DNA from: Meloidogyne chitwoodi
Lineage: Eukaryota; Nematoda; Chromadorea; Rhabditida; Meloidogynidae
Reading direction: 5' to 3'
NCBI GenBank assembly: GCA_015183035.1
Contig: JACZZP010000015.1
Coordinates: forward strand, 1,116,001-1,180,000
Length of the DNA: 64,000 nt
Within the stretch, counting starts at the first letter, position 1. Each line of letters starts with the position of its first letter. A program made the translations under genes and the position numbers. The notes under the pieces were generated by a model. The model was given only the letters and a program-made list of their open reading frames with translations, was not told the origin of the DNA and did no database searches. Shown here piece after piece: positions 1 to 9,800 of the stretch.

Positions 1-275
1 ATATAACCAAAACGTAACATAAATAAATAAATTAATTTATTTGTTTTTGAAGAAAATAAAATAAAATATTGTTTTTTGTTTATAAAATGTTTTAAAAACA
101 AAAAAAGTTTTGGCTTTTATACTATTAAAGTTACAAACATTTAAATGTTTTTTTAATTGTTTTATTTTTAAATAATTTTATTTATATATTATTTAAATTA
201 AATAATATAAATAATATTTTATAGAAATCCTTAATTATAAAAGAATGGAAATATTATTTAAATAATTGTATAAAT
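1..275. other. AT-rich sequence, no gene seen
   Basis: Homopolymer-rich AT sequence at the left edge. I see no open frame, RNA gene or repeat with defined ends before the target duplication that starts at 276. Confidence 0.6.
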
Positions 276-283
276 ATATTTAC
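276..283. repeat. Target-site duplication, left copy
   Basis: ATATTTAC directly abuts the left end of the 284-1504 element and is identical to 1505-1512. Confidence 0.85.
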
Positions 284-1504
284 TAGTGACCGGAAAAAAC
301 GATTTTTCCGGATTCGGATTCCGGACCGGATTTTGTGAATAGAGCCGGATCGGATCCGGCCGGATCCGGCTATAATAATCCGGTCCGGAATTAATCCGGA
401 GATTTTTAAATTCCGGATCCGGATGAATTTGTCCGGATTCCGGACCGGATTTTGGTTTTTTATTAATTTTTCAAAAAAATGTAAAAATATTGGTAAAAAA
501 CTTAAATTTTCAAAATAAGCAACAATAAAATTTTATTAATAAGAGTAATTCAATTGTGGGATTGCTTTGTTCAAAAAAATCAAATATTCAGCATTTTCTG
601 GTTTAAGATTGACCTCCTACATATAATCGAATACATCTCTTGCTACGCCGAAAATTTCTTCACTTTCAACTAGGGTAGCTCCTCGACCCATCGGGGGCGG
701 AAATTTCGCGGGACGGGGATCGCCGGGGGAAGCATGTCGGGGTTCGGGTCGGGGAAAAACTCTAAAAATGTCGGGGGTGGGTAGCTACCCTACTTCAACA
801 CTTGTAGAAGGTGTTGTCAAATATTTAGCCGCTAGTTTGGCAAATCGTGGATTATTTTACGATTCTTTTTCCACAGGTCGAGAGGATCAGATCTCCGCGG
901 GTTGAGCTAAGTATTGGATTTCGGGAGGATAAATTTTCATTTCGGGGTTTTAGCGCCGCAGGCAAAATTTTAAAGATTTTTTAATGCTCCTGCTACCATA
1001 AATTCACCTTTTTTATTGCCATTGGTGAAAATTTTTTACATTCTTTTGCAAAAATTTCCCTCTTAAGCGCCGCAGGCGAAAAATTTAAAAAATTTTTAAA
1101 CCTCTGTTGCCGAAAATTTCACTTTTTTTTGCGTCGCAGGCTATTCAGTTTCTAAATCAATATCAAGCATTTAATCGCAATTAAATTATAATATGTATAA
1201 ATGCAATAATTTATGTAATAAGAGAAAAAGTCAATTTCTATTAAATATTTATTTACGCCACAAAACTGCATTTTTTAAATCTCTACCGTCCTCTCATTAA
1301 TTTTCTTAACATTATGCCAAAAATTTTAATAATCCGGAATTCGATAAAAATACTTGCCGGATTCGGATTCCGGACCGGATTTTGTGAATAGAGCCGGACC
1401 GGATCCGGCCGGATCCGGTGGGTATAATCCGGTCCGGAATTAATCCGGAGATTTTGAAAAAACCTCGTTTTTTGGGACCGGATCCGGTCCGGCGCCGGTC
1501 ACTA
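284..1504. mobile_element. Non-autonomous hAT-like DNA transposon
   Basis: The element begins TAGTGACCGG (284-293) and ends with its exact reverse complement CCGGTCACTA (1495-1504). It is flanked by a perfect 8-bp direct repeat ATATTTAC at 276-283 and 1505-1512. An 8-bp target duplication and termini that fit YARNG are the known marks of the hAT superfamily. Next to each end lies a GC-rich block built on CCGGAT/CCGGACCGG words; the blocks at about 318-410 and 1358-1455 are near-identical direct copies of each other. No transposase reading frame remains inside, so the copy is non-autonomous. The interior also carries short GCGCCGCAGGC words (about 951, 1064, and a variant at 1131) and a second nested element. 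Confidence 0.85.
671..792. mobile_element. Nested 122-bp hAT-like MITE
   Basis: This short GC-rich element starts TAGGGTAGCT (671-680) and ends AGCTACCCTA (783-792), a perfect 10-bp terminal inverted repeat that again fits YARNG. The flanks are CTTTCAAC (663-670) and CTTCAAC (793-799), which read as an 8-bp duplication with one T lost. It sits inside the larger 284-1504 element, so it inserted later. Confidence 0.65.
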
Positions 1505-1512
1505 ATATTTAC
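1505..1512. repeat. Target-site duplication, right copy
   Basis: ATATTTAC directly abuts the right end of the 284-1504 element and is identical to 276-283. Confidence 0.85.
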
Positions 1513-2201
1513 AATAAATTAATACCAACATAATAAACTAATATTTCTTTTAATATTTATTTTTATTAATTTTTGATAAAAGTTCATTTTATTTAAAAAG
1601 ATTTTTACTTTAAAATAAATTTAATAGGCGCACCCTGAAAGTTTGGTTTTCAACTTTTGAGGTCCAAAGCTTTGATATTTGTCTCTTAAAATAAGAATAT
1701 ATTTTAAAAATATTTTTTTATATTTTTATAATTTTAAATAAATTTAATAAAATATTTAAAAAATGTTTTTCTTTTAATTTTAAAATTAAGATTTTAGTTA
1801 TTTTTTGAAATATTTACTTGTCAAATAAATAAAAACATTATTTAATTAAAATATTAAATTTATAGTTTAACAAAGAAATAATTAAATAATTGTTCTGAGA
1901 AAATTAAATTATCAAAATTCAAATAATTTACTATTAACCAAATTAATAAAAACAAAATTAGAAAAATTGTTAAAGTTTGTAATTTTATTTATTATTTTTA
2001 AATCAAATATTCTTAATAAATTATATATTTAAATATTTATTAATAAAAAAAAAGAAGATTTTATCATAATTAAATTTACCAAAATATATTTAATAATAAT
2101 ATACAACAAAAACAATATAAAAACAAATAAATACATATAATTATAATAATATAATTATATTAGAACCTATTTATTTATTTATATTTTGATTACCTAATTA
2201 T
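1513..2201. other. AT-rich intergenic sequence
   Basis: Low-complexity AT sequence between the transposon and the 3' end of the minus-strand gene at 2202. Nothing else recognised. Confidence 0.5.
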
Positions 2202-3792
2202 TTATATCATAGATTCATTTCCATCATTTTTAGTTTTACTTTCATCTCCTTTCTTCTTTTTATTGTCTTTTCCTCCTTTCTTCTTTGATTTTTTATTTTC
2301 TTCAATATTTGTTCCTTTTGTAGAGTCTCCATCATCAGCATTATTATTTTTTTTATCTTTTTTACCAGACATAATTACAAAAAGAACAATTCCAACAATT
2401 AGAACAATCCTTAAATATTTTTATTTATTTATTTATTTTATTAACTTACACAAAAATAACACCAATTACAACAATTATTATAAATGTATTACTACTCTCT
2501 GTTGCTTTAATTATTGTTTTAGTAGTAGATGTTGTTGTACTTTTTGTTGTTATATTTGATGTTGTAGATGTTGTGGTAGGATCAGGAGAATAATTCACTA
2601 AAAGTTTGTATTCAGAACCAGGCTTAAAAAAATAATAATAAATTTGATTAAAAAAATAATAATAATTTACTTACAAATTTGATTTTAATATCTTTGCAAT
2701 TTATCTCCTCATAATCATATGAAAGTTTTCCATTTATACGCGAACGAGATGCTCTTCTCGGAAGAAGGTAAAAAACGAATAAACCTTTTTCATTGTAAAT
2801 TCCTCTTTTAATTTTCCAATATTTCGGCTCGTATTTTTCCATCTCCTTCTCATTATTAGTTTGACAGATTAGTCGTTCACCATTTAATTCTTTATTTTTT
2901 TCCATACCACAATCTCCTTTAATATTCGGTCCATAATATTCTTGTCCTCCTTTTGCTTTCATAGCTTCAATTCTAAGATCGAATTTGAATTCTGATTCTT
3001 TAGAAGTCACTTGATCATCCTTATTACATAGCCATATAACGGGCTCGCCGACTAAAATTGAGAAAAAAATTAAAACAAAAGTTTAAACATACCAAACGAC
3101 ATATATTTATTTATATTATCTCCTTCATATCTCCAACCAAGTTCTAATCCATTCCAAGCTAATTCATTGCCTTCCTTTTCTATGCAATCCTCAAGTCTTT
3201 TGGATGCTACATAGTATGGGACTAAAGAAGCCATACTCATCGGACCATTTTTCATGTTCGTAAACCTTAGCTTATCAATGTTATAGACGAATGCAAACCT
3301 TTAATTAATAAAAACAAATTTTCATAAAATTAATTTTATATTCACATGTTCGAATTTATTCCATTTTTATAATGTTTGAGGCAATTTTTCAATTGTTCAT
3401 CGTTACTTAACGTTGCAGTAAAATGTATGCGGGGATCTTCTTTTTTAATATCTACAAGCATATCCACAATACATCCTTCTCTACTTGTGTTTGAATTCCT
3501 TTCATACTTTAGAATACTTAAAATTAAATAATATTATAATTATTATTAATTTATTTACTTACATATCACCATTATTCTCAATAGTTACATCACAAGCATA
3601 AGGACTTCCTCTGTAATCTCTGAGTTCCTCGTTTTTGGTCACAGTCCAATTTGAATTCATTTTGACGATTACTTTATCATCTTCCAGGAAATGACTAGCA
3701 TGGCCGACGGGCTGGTACTTATTGAAAGCCATAAAATAATCAGACGAGACTAGCAGCAGAATAAGAAGATGAACAATACCACCACAAATCAT
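2202..3792 (-). CDS. Unknown type I membrane protein with lysine-rich tail
   Basis: Six exons join in frame (3563-3792, 3346-3516, about 3095-3298, about 2679-3052, 2450-2622, 2202-2409), giving about 415 residues. The chosen start MICGGIVHLLILLLV makes a clean signal peptide; an upstream in-frame Met at 3882 would bury it. A lumenal or extracellular region with scattered cysteines follows, then a Thr/Ser-rich stalk (runs of TTTST), one transmembrane helix (FIIIVVIGVIFVIVLIVG, split by the last intron) and a cytoplasmic tail of about 50 residues dominated by Lys, Asp and Asn. I do not recognise the ectodomain. The layout suggests a surface or secretory-pathway protein; function unknown. Confidence 0.75.
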
Positions 3793-4612
3793 AGCAATTG
3801 GATTGATAGGTAAAGTTGACACACGTATAATATAGAAAGAGAAGTTTTGTTTTGAGAAAGTTATTATTTTTATTTGAAACAAAGTTTTGGTTTTTATATT
3901 AAGTTTTATTATAAATAAATTACCTAGTCATTTAATTTTTAAATAAATAAATAAATTTCTTCTAAAATTATTCATTTATTTAAAATGATTAAAATAGATG
4001 ATGATTATTTTTGTTTTTTTAACATTTCCAATATATCAAAACTTTTTTATATTTTAATAAAATTATTCTTAATTAAAAAATAAATTAAATTAATTAATTA
4101 TAAAATTATTTTTATTTTTTAAAATTAATAAATTTCCCTCAGTTTTATATATTTTAATAATTTTATTTCTCGAAAATGAAAGGCTTCATATAAACAATTA
4201 AAATAAAAAAAGAATGCCTAGGTAACGTTAACAAAACTATAACAACAAAACCTGCGTAACTAAGAAAATAAAAATTGTTAAAAATTAAGAATTGCTGTGA
4301 TGAATTTTGAGTTTTGTGTATTATTTTATTACTAAAGTTTAATTTTTTTTAATTAAAATAAAATTATTTAAAATTATATCTTTAAGTTAAAATATTTTAA
4401 TAAATATATATATTCATTAATTATTTAAAAAATATAAATTAAATAATTAATATTTTTATAAATAATTTAAATTTAAATTAAAAACAAAATTAAATAATTT
4501 TATAAAAAGATCAAAAATATTATCTTAAATTAATTCAAATTTAAAATAAAAATTATTTTTAGTAATAAAAAATATAAATTATTATTAAAAATATATAAAA
4601 AATTAAATAATA
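3793..4612. promoter_or_regulatory. Divergent intergenic region
   Basis: 820 nt of AT-rich sequence between two genes read in opposite directions, so it must hold the promoters of both the 2202-3792 gene and the LITAF gene. No specific motif identified. Confidence 0.4.
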
Positions 4613-5534
4613 ATGTCAATTCAACAACAACAACAAATTAATTATCCAGCAACATCAACATTTCTATCAGAACCTCCACCTCCATATAATACTTCAACAT
4701 GTAAAATTAATTAATATTATTTAAAATAATTTTATTATTTTTTAGTTAATAATAATAATAATAAATATATTACAAATATTCCATTTAATCAACAACAAAT
4801 ATCAGAACATTTATATTCTTCACAAACACAACAATTTCACTCAAATATTAATTCACCTCCTTCATTTCATTTATTACCACCAGGAGGTTTGTTTTGTTTT
4901 TAATATTAATTTAAATAAATTAAACTAATTTTTAAAAGAATAATTTAAAAGAATAATTTTTATTTTATTTTGAGCTGTTCCACAACAAACAAATTATATT
5001 CCAAATATTAATCAATTAAATAATAATATAGGACAACAACAAAGAATAATACAACAACAACCACAACAACTTAAAGTTATTTATGCTATTCCATTAGGTC
5101 CACATGAAGCTAATTTAGAATGTTTAAATTGTAAACAAACAATTAAAACAAAAGTGGTAAATATATTCTTAAATATATAATTAATTAATTATTAATTAAT
5201 AATGAGAATTAAATTAATTAATTCTATTAATTTTGAGTAATAAATAAATAAAAATAATATATTTATTTTCTTCTAATTTAAGTTTTATCGTCCAGGACTT
5301 CTTTCCTGGTTAATTTGTGGGGCTTTAGCATTATTTGGATGTTGGCCTTGTTGTGTATTGCCATTTTGTATGCAATCATGTCAGGTTAATATTAAAATAT
5401 ATTTTTATTTTAATAATTTTTATTTCAGGACACAGAACATTGGTATTATTTAAATATTTAAAAATAAATATATTTTATTTAAAATTAGGTGTCCAAATTG
5501 CAATGCATTTATAGGAAAATATTCAAGAATATAA
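4613..5534 (+). CDS. LITAF-domain protein with PPxY motif
   Basis: Six exons (4613-4700, 4746-4886, 4975-5156, 5283-5384, 5429-5442, 5489-5534) give 190 residues with every phase consistent. The first 110 residues are Gln/Asn/Pro-rich and include PPPPYNTST, a PPxY-type ligand for NEDD4-family WW domains. The C-terminal LITAF/SIMPLE domain has the first zinc knuckle CLNC, the membrane-inserting hydrophobic segment [20 protein letters not shown], and the closing HWCPNC knuckle. Known family members are late endosomal/lysosomal monotopic membrane proteins that recruit ubiquitin ligases and ESCRT. The fifth exon is only 14 nt and lies just before the second knuckle. Confidence 0.9.
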
Positions 5535-6355
5535 ATTATTTACATATATTTAAATAGATAATTAATTACTTTTGTATTTTTATATATTTTCTTTTTTTTG
5601 TATTTTCTTTTAATTGTTTATAACTAAAAAATATATTTTTACCAATTTAATTTTATAGAAAAATAAAAAGTATAAAATTTAAAATAAATAAATAAATATT
5701 TTAATTTTTTATTTTAATATTTTCTAAATTTTTTATCCAGATATATGTATAACAAAAAATATTTTAAAAAAATTTAAGTAGAAAATTTAAATCCATCAAT
5801 TATTAAAATTAACAAAATAACATTTAAATTAATTTAACAATAATATAATATTTAAAAAAAGAAACAAATAAAAATGCACGGATTTTTAGAAATGATAGAC
5901 ATAGTCTTAAATAGAAATAAATGACAGGCCATTGATAAAATAATAAAATTATTATATTTTAAATAAAGTCTAATATATAATTTTCATTCTAAAAACAAAA
6001 AAATATTAAATAAATAAATGCCGGACATTGGAAAAAAATTTGGGATAATCTAAGGGAAAAAATGTAGCAAATATAATTTTTGCTTCAAAACAAAAATATT
6101 ATTTAATAATTAGCTAAATAATATAATAATTTAATTAAAAAATCAAAATTTAGCTAATTCTGTTTAAAAATGGTCAAAATTTAATTAAATAAATGTCAAA
6201 TAATAATTAAAAATTAAAAAAGGCTAATCAACTCAAAAAAGCGAATACTTGTGTTTATGAAAGAATAACAAATTTTCACATGGAAAGCACAAAACATGCA
6301 AATTTAAATTATTTTCACCTTTTTTTTATATTGCAAATAAATATAATACTTTAAA
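5535..6355. other. Convergent intergenic region
   Basis: About 820 nt of AT-rich sequence between the 3' ends of the LITAF gene and the zinc transporter. No gene or defined repeat seen. Confidence 0.5.
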
Positions 6356-8486
6356 TTAATTTTCATCAAATGTTGTTGTAGGATAACTACTTGAAGGTTC
6401 TAATTCAACAATATTTACAACAGCTGTTGTTGTAGGAAGAGTTTGTTGTTGTTTTATTGTAATAATTGTATCCTTCTGAAATAAAAAATTAATAAAAATA
6501 TTCTTTTAAAAAATAACCTTTGGTGGACTCCGCTTTTCTTTATTTCCTTTTTCTCTATTACTACAACAAGTAACTAAAGCACTTTCTTGTACATTACAAC
6601 AATTATTAGGTAAACAAGCAAAAGCACATTCTGCTTCTGAATTATTTTCTGATGTATTCATCTGTAAAATTTAAAAAATTTAAATTATTTTTTTGTCTAA
6701 TAAACTTCAGCAAATTCTGGTTGAATTGTTGTTGAATGAATATGATTATCATGAAAAAGTGAACGAATTCGTTCAGCAGCCATAATATAATGTTTTAAAG
6801 TTTTAAAACGAATATGAACAGTAGCAATAATACATTCACCAACAAGACGCCAAACATGAAATTCATGTATAGCAACAACACCATCAATCTAAATTTAATA
6901 AAAAATAAAATATTAAATGAATTTACCTTTAAAAGTTTTTCTTGCAATTCATCAATATTTACAAATTTTGGAGTAGTTTGAAGCAGAATTAGTGCAGTCT
7001 CATGAACTAAAATAAAGTTACCAAAAAATTTTAATATAAAATCCCACCCAAAGGCACAGTAGTGCACACCATTAACAAAACTAGCAAAATACTTAAATTT
7101 ATAAAATTAATTTAAAAAACTTTTCAACAAAAAAAATAACCTTAATGCTGGATCCATATAAAGTTTAAGCATATCATAACCTTCAAGTAACCAAGAAACA
7201 AGTGCAGTAACAATAACAATTACAGAACCAACAGCATCTAAACAAGAATATTTTTTAAAAATAAAAATGTTTGAATTCGACTCTTACCACTTAAAACGTG
7301 AAGAAATACTGCTCGCATGTTTAAAAAATCACCGCCACTCTTTTTATCTAAAAAACAGAATAATAAAAATAGAAAAAGTAAATTTACAAAGATTTTAATA
7401 TTTTAACTTATTTTATTATTTTTTAATTACTTGAATTATTTTTCAATTTAGGAGTATGCATCATTAAAGACTCTTCAACAGCCTCCAATTCAGCCATTAC
7501 CATAGCCCTCTCCTGATGAGATTGTAATAAATGCCGAGACTCTGTTCCATCGATTGTCCCACAATCCTTATCAAGAAGTGCTGAATTAGCAATATCCTCA
7601 ACACCATGAGAACCATGAGAGTGTCCTTTGGAGAAAAATAAAAATATTTTTTGATAAAAATTATGAAAATATAAAAATTAAAAAATAATTTTACCAATAT
7701 GCCCATGAAACATTGCCATTCCTATAAGATTTATTAAAAATCCAATAGTGCCGACTACTAAAACATAAAGCGGATTTTTAATTGGCTCAGGCTCAAGAAG
7801 GCGTTGAATTGACTAAATTATAAAATAAAAATTATAATTTAAAAAAACTTCAATAAAAATAGTAAAACAAAGGGCCAAAAGAAATACTCCATTGACTAAA
7901 GCACCAAGAACTTCAGCTCTGACCCAACCAAAGGTGTTTTTAGCACTTCTACTACGTTCTGCAATCTTAAATAAATATTAAAATTAAAAAATAATTTCTA
8001 TAAATAAAAACTTTTAAACATCCAAATGCAATAGTTAATGCCATAACGTCACTCATCATATGGAAAGAATCAGCAATAAGAGCCATCGAATGAGATACAT
8101 AACCAAAAACAAGCTCAATTAAAAAATAAAGGAATGTCATTGTCAACATTATTAAAAGACGATTAGCTCTAGATAAAATAGAGAAAGGACCACGAATGCC
8201 AACATTAGGATTGCAATTATTTGTTGTTTCATTATTAATTTTATCAGATCGTTGTTCACAGTTATTTACTTTAACTTTTTTGGATGCAGATTTTAATCGA
8301 TTCTAAATGGATTTAATTAAAGTTACATTTTCTATAAAACGTTTTCCAGATTATTCCAGTTTATATAATTTATACCTTTTTATTCTTGATAATCTCACCA
8401 TCCATATCTTCTACATAATGCACACTTGTGATTATGCCTGATTGATGTGAAATACCTTCCCTGTCCAGATTATCGGATGAAATCAT
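6356..8486 (-). CDS. CDF/SLC30 zinc transporter, ZnT1-like
   Basis: The protein is read from many short exons and matches the cation diffusion facilitator family. TM2 carries FHMMSD and TM5 carries LHVLSD; each supplies the HxxxD half of the tetrahedral zinc site, which points to Zn2+ specificity. Between TM4 and TM5 is the His loop GHIG...HSHGSHG. The cytosolic C-terminal domain has the family's VDELQEKLLKIDGVVAIHEF-type ferredoxin-like strand pattern, followed by a Cys-rich tail (CCNVQESALVTCCSNR). The expected role is zinc export from cytosol to outside or vesicles, as for C. elegans cdf-1. I place the start at 8486 (MISSDNL) because splice acceptors lie just upstream; an extra first exon starting at 8584 is possible. 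Confidence 0.88.
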
Positions 8487-8602
8487 ATCTAACTCAATAA
8501 AAGTAAAAATATAATCAAAACTTTTAAGTAAATATATTTGAAAAACAAATAACCAAAATTTTGTAAAAAATCTGGTTTTATCATTTAAGAAAAATAATAA
8601 AA
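8487..8602 (-). promoter_or_regulatory. Candidate intercistronic trans-splice region
   Basis: Only 116 nt separate the stop codon of the upstream ICT1-like gene (8603) from the proposed start of the zinc transporter (8486). On the minus strand the region is U-rich and ends in a pyrimidine-rich acceptor-like stretch (TTTTTACTTTTATTGAG, then TTAG) just before ATG. Spacing of about 100 nt with an acceptor is typical of spliced-leader operons in nematodes; operon status here is inferred. Confidence 0.4.
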
Positions 8603-9456
8603 TTAAAAAGAATATGATCCTTTACGGCCTTTTTTCTTTTTAGAAAGGCGTTCTTTAGCTTCAATCCGAGAAAGTCTAGCTTGTTCTTTTCTTAAATTTT
8701 TAAGAAAATTAAATTATATTTTTCAATTAAAAAAACCTTTCTTCAATATCTTCTAAATAATCTTCAGAAAGATAATCTCGCCTCTTTTCTTTTACAAGTT
8801 CTAAACTAACTTCTCTTAAAATAGCACTTAATTTTTCAAAGCAATCATCCATATTCTCAACCTGAAAATTTAATTCTATATAAAATAATATATTAAAAAA
8901 AACCGCAGATCTAGTGCGCATTGAAGTGAGAAAAAATTCTTTATTATTATTTATATTTCCTGCATATTTTTGTTGAAGACGTTCGAGGACTTTTTTAGGT
9001 AACCAGTCTGCTTCTGTGAGTGAAAATCTAATTTCTGCCTTTGTTGAATCTAAAAATAAAAATAAACAAATAAAATTAAATTTTTTATTTACTTGCATTT
9101 ACATTAGAACCACCAGGTCCGCTAGCTTTTGTCCATTTTCTTGAAATTTTGTCTTAAAATGGAAATGTAAATCAAACAAATAAAAAACAAATATAACTCA
9201 CTTTTGGGAATTTCTCCATCAAAATAAAGTCCTTCAAAATAGTCAGGGCCTAACTCCTAAAATATTTGTTTTTTAAAGAATAATAAATATTTACATCTGT
9301 CTCAGATATAGTACTTGAATAACGAATAATAGGAGAGTTAATTGATTTTATTGAAAAAATAAGCGAGCTACAAGAAGAAAATACATTATTTTGTCGAGAA
9401 GCAATAAATGAAAGCCGTAAGGTATTAAATACCTTTGGAATTGAACGAATAAACAT
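8603..9456 (-). CDS. MRPL58: ICT1/mL62-type peptidyl-tRNA hydrolase with GGS instead of GGQ
   Basis: Six exons (9295-9456, 9202-9256, 9093-9152, 8904-9049, 8737-8861, 8603-8690) give 211 residues in consistent phase. The first 50 residues are Ser/Arg-rich and lack acidic residues, as in a mitochondrial targeting peptide. The catalytic-domain signature reads ASGPGGSNVNANSTKAEIRF, matching the family's SGPGGQNVN...KAEVRF, but the GGQ glutamine is Ser-88 (codon TCT at 9106-9108). The C terminus is Lys/Arg-rich (KKKKGRKGSYSF), as expected for rescue of stalled mitoribosomes. ICT1 is also a large-subunit mitoribosomal protein, so a copy without hydrolase activity could keep only the structural role. 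The zinc transporter lies immediately downstream. Confidence 0.88.
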
Positions 9457-9800
9457 TATTATTTATAAAATTTTAAAAAAATAAAGTTGTTAATTAATTT
9501 GAACATTTTTAAACTAATACTTTATAAAAATTGGCTTTTCATTAAAATATGTAGGTCATATTTTTAAATGTAAAATAAGATAATTTTCAAAATGTCTAAT
9601 TTAAAAATAAAAAATCTATTTATTTATATATGTACATAACACACAAACAATTACAAATAAATATAAATTATTATAATCTTTTATTATGGCATAACAATAA
9701 TACATACATAATTATATATTTACATTATTAAATATTTATATTTCCTAAATAGGTATATCAACAATTTCTATACATATATATTCTATTTTATTTTATTTCT

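Noticed and set aside
284..1504. Considered as a gene fragment or ribosomal-type sequence because of its GC content
   Set aside because: No sustained open frame; termini and target duplication explain it as a transposon.
2263..2559. 98-codon plus-strand open frame rich in Phe and Ser
   Set aside because: Antisense of the Lys-rich tail and last exons of the minus-strand membrane protein.
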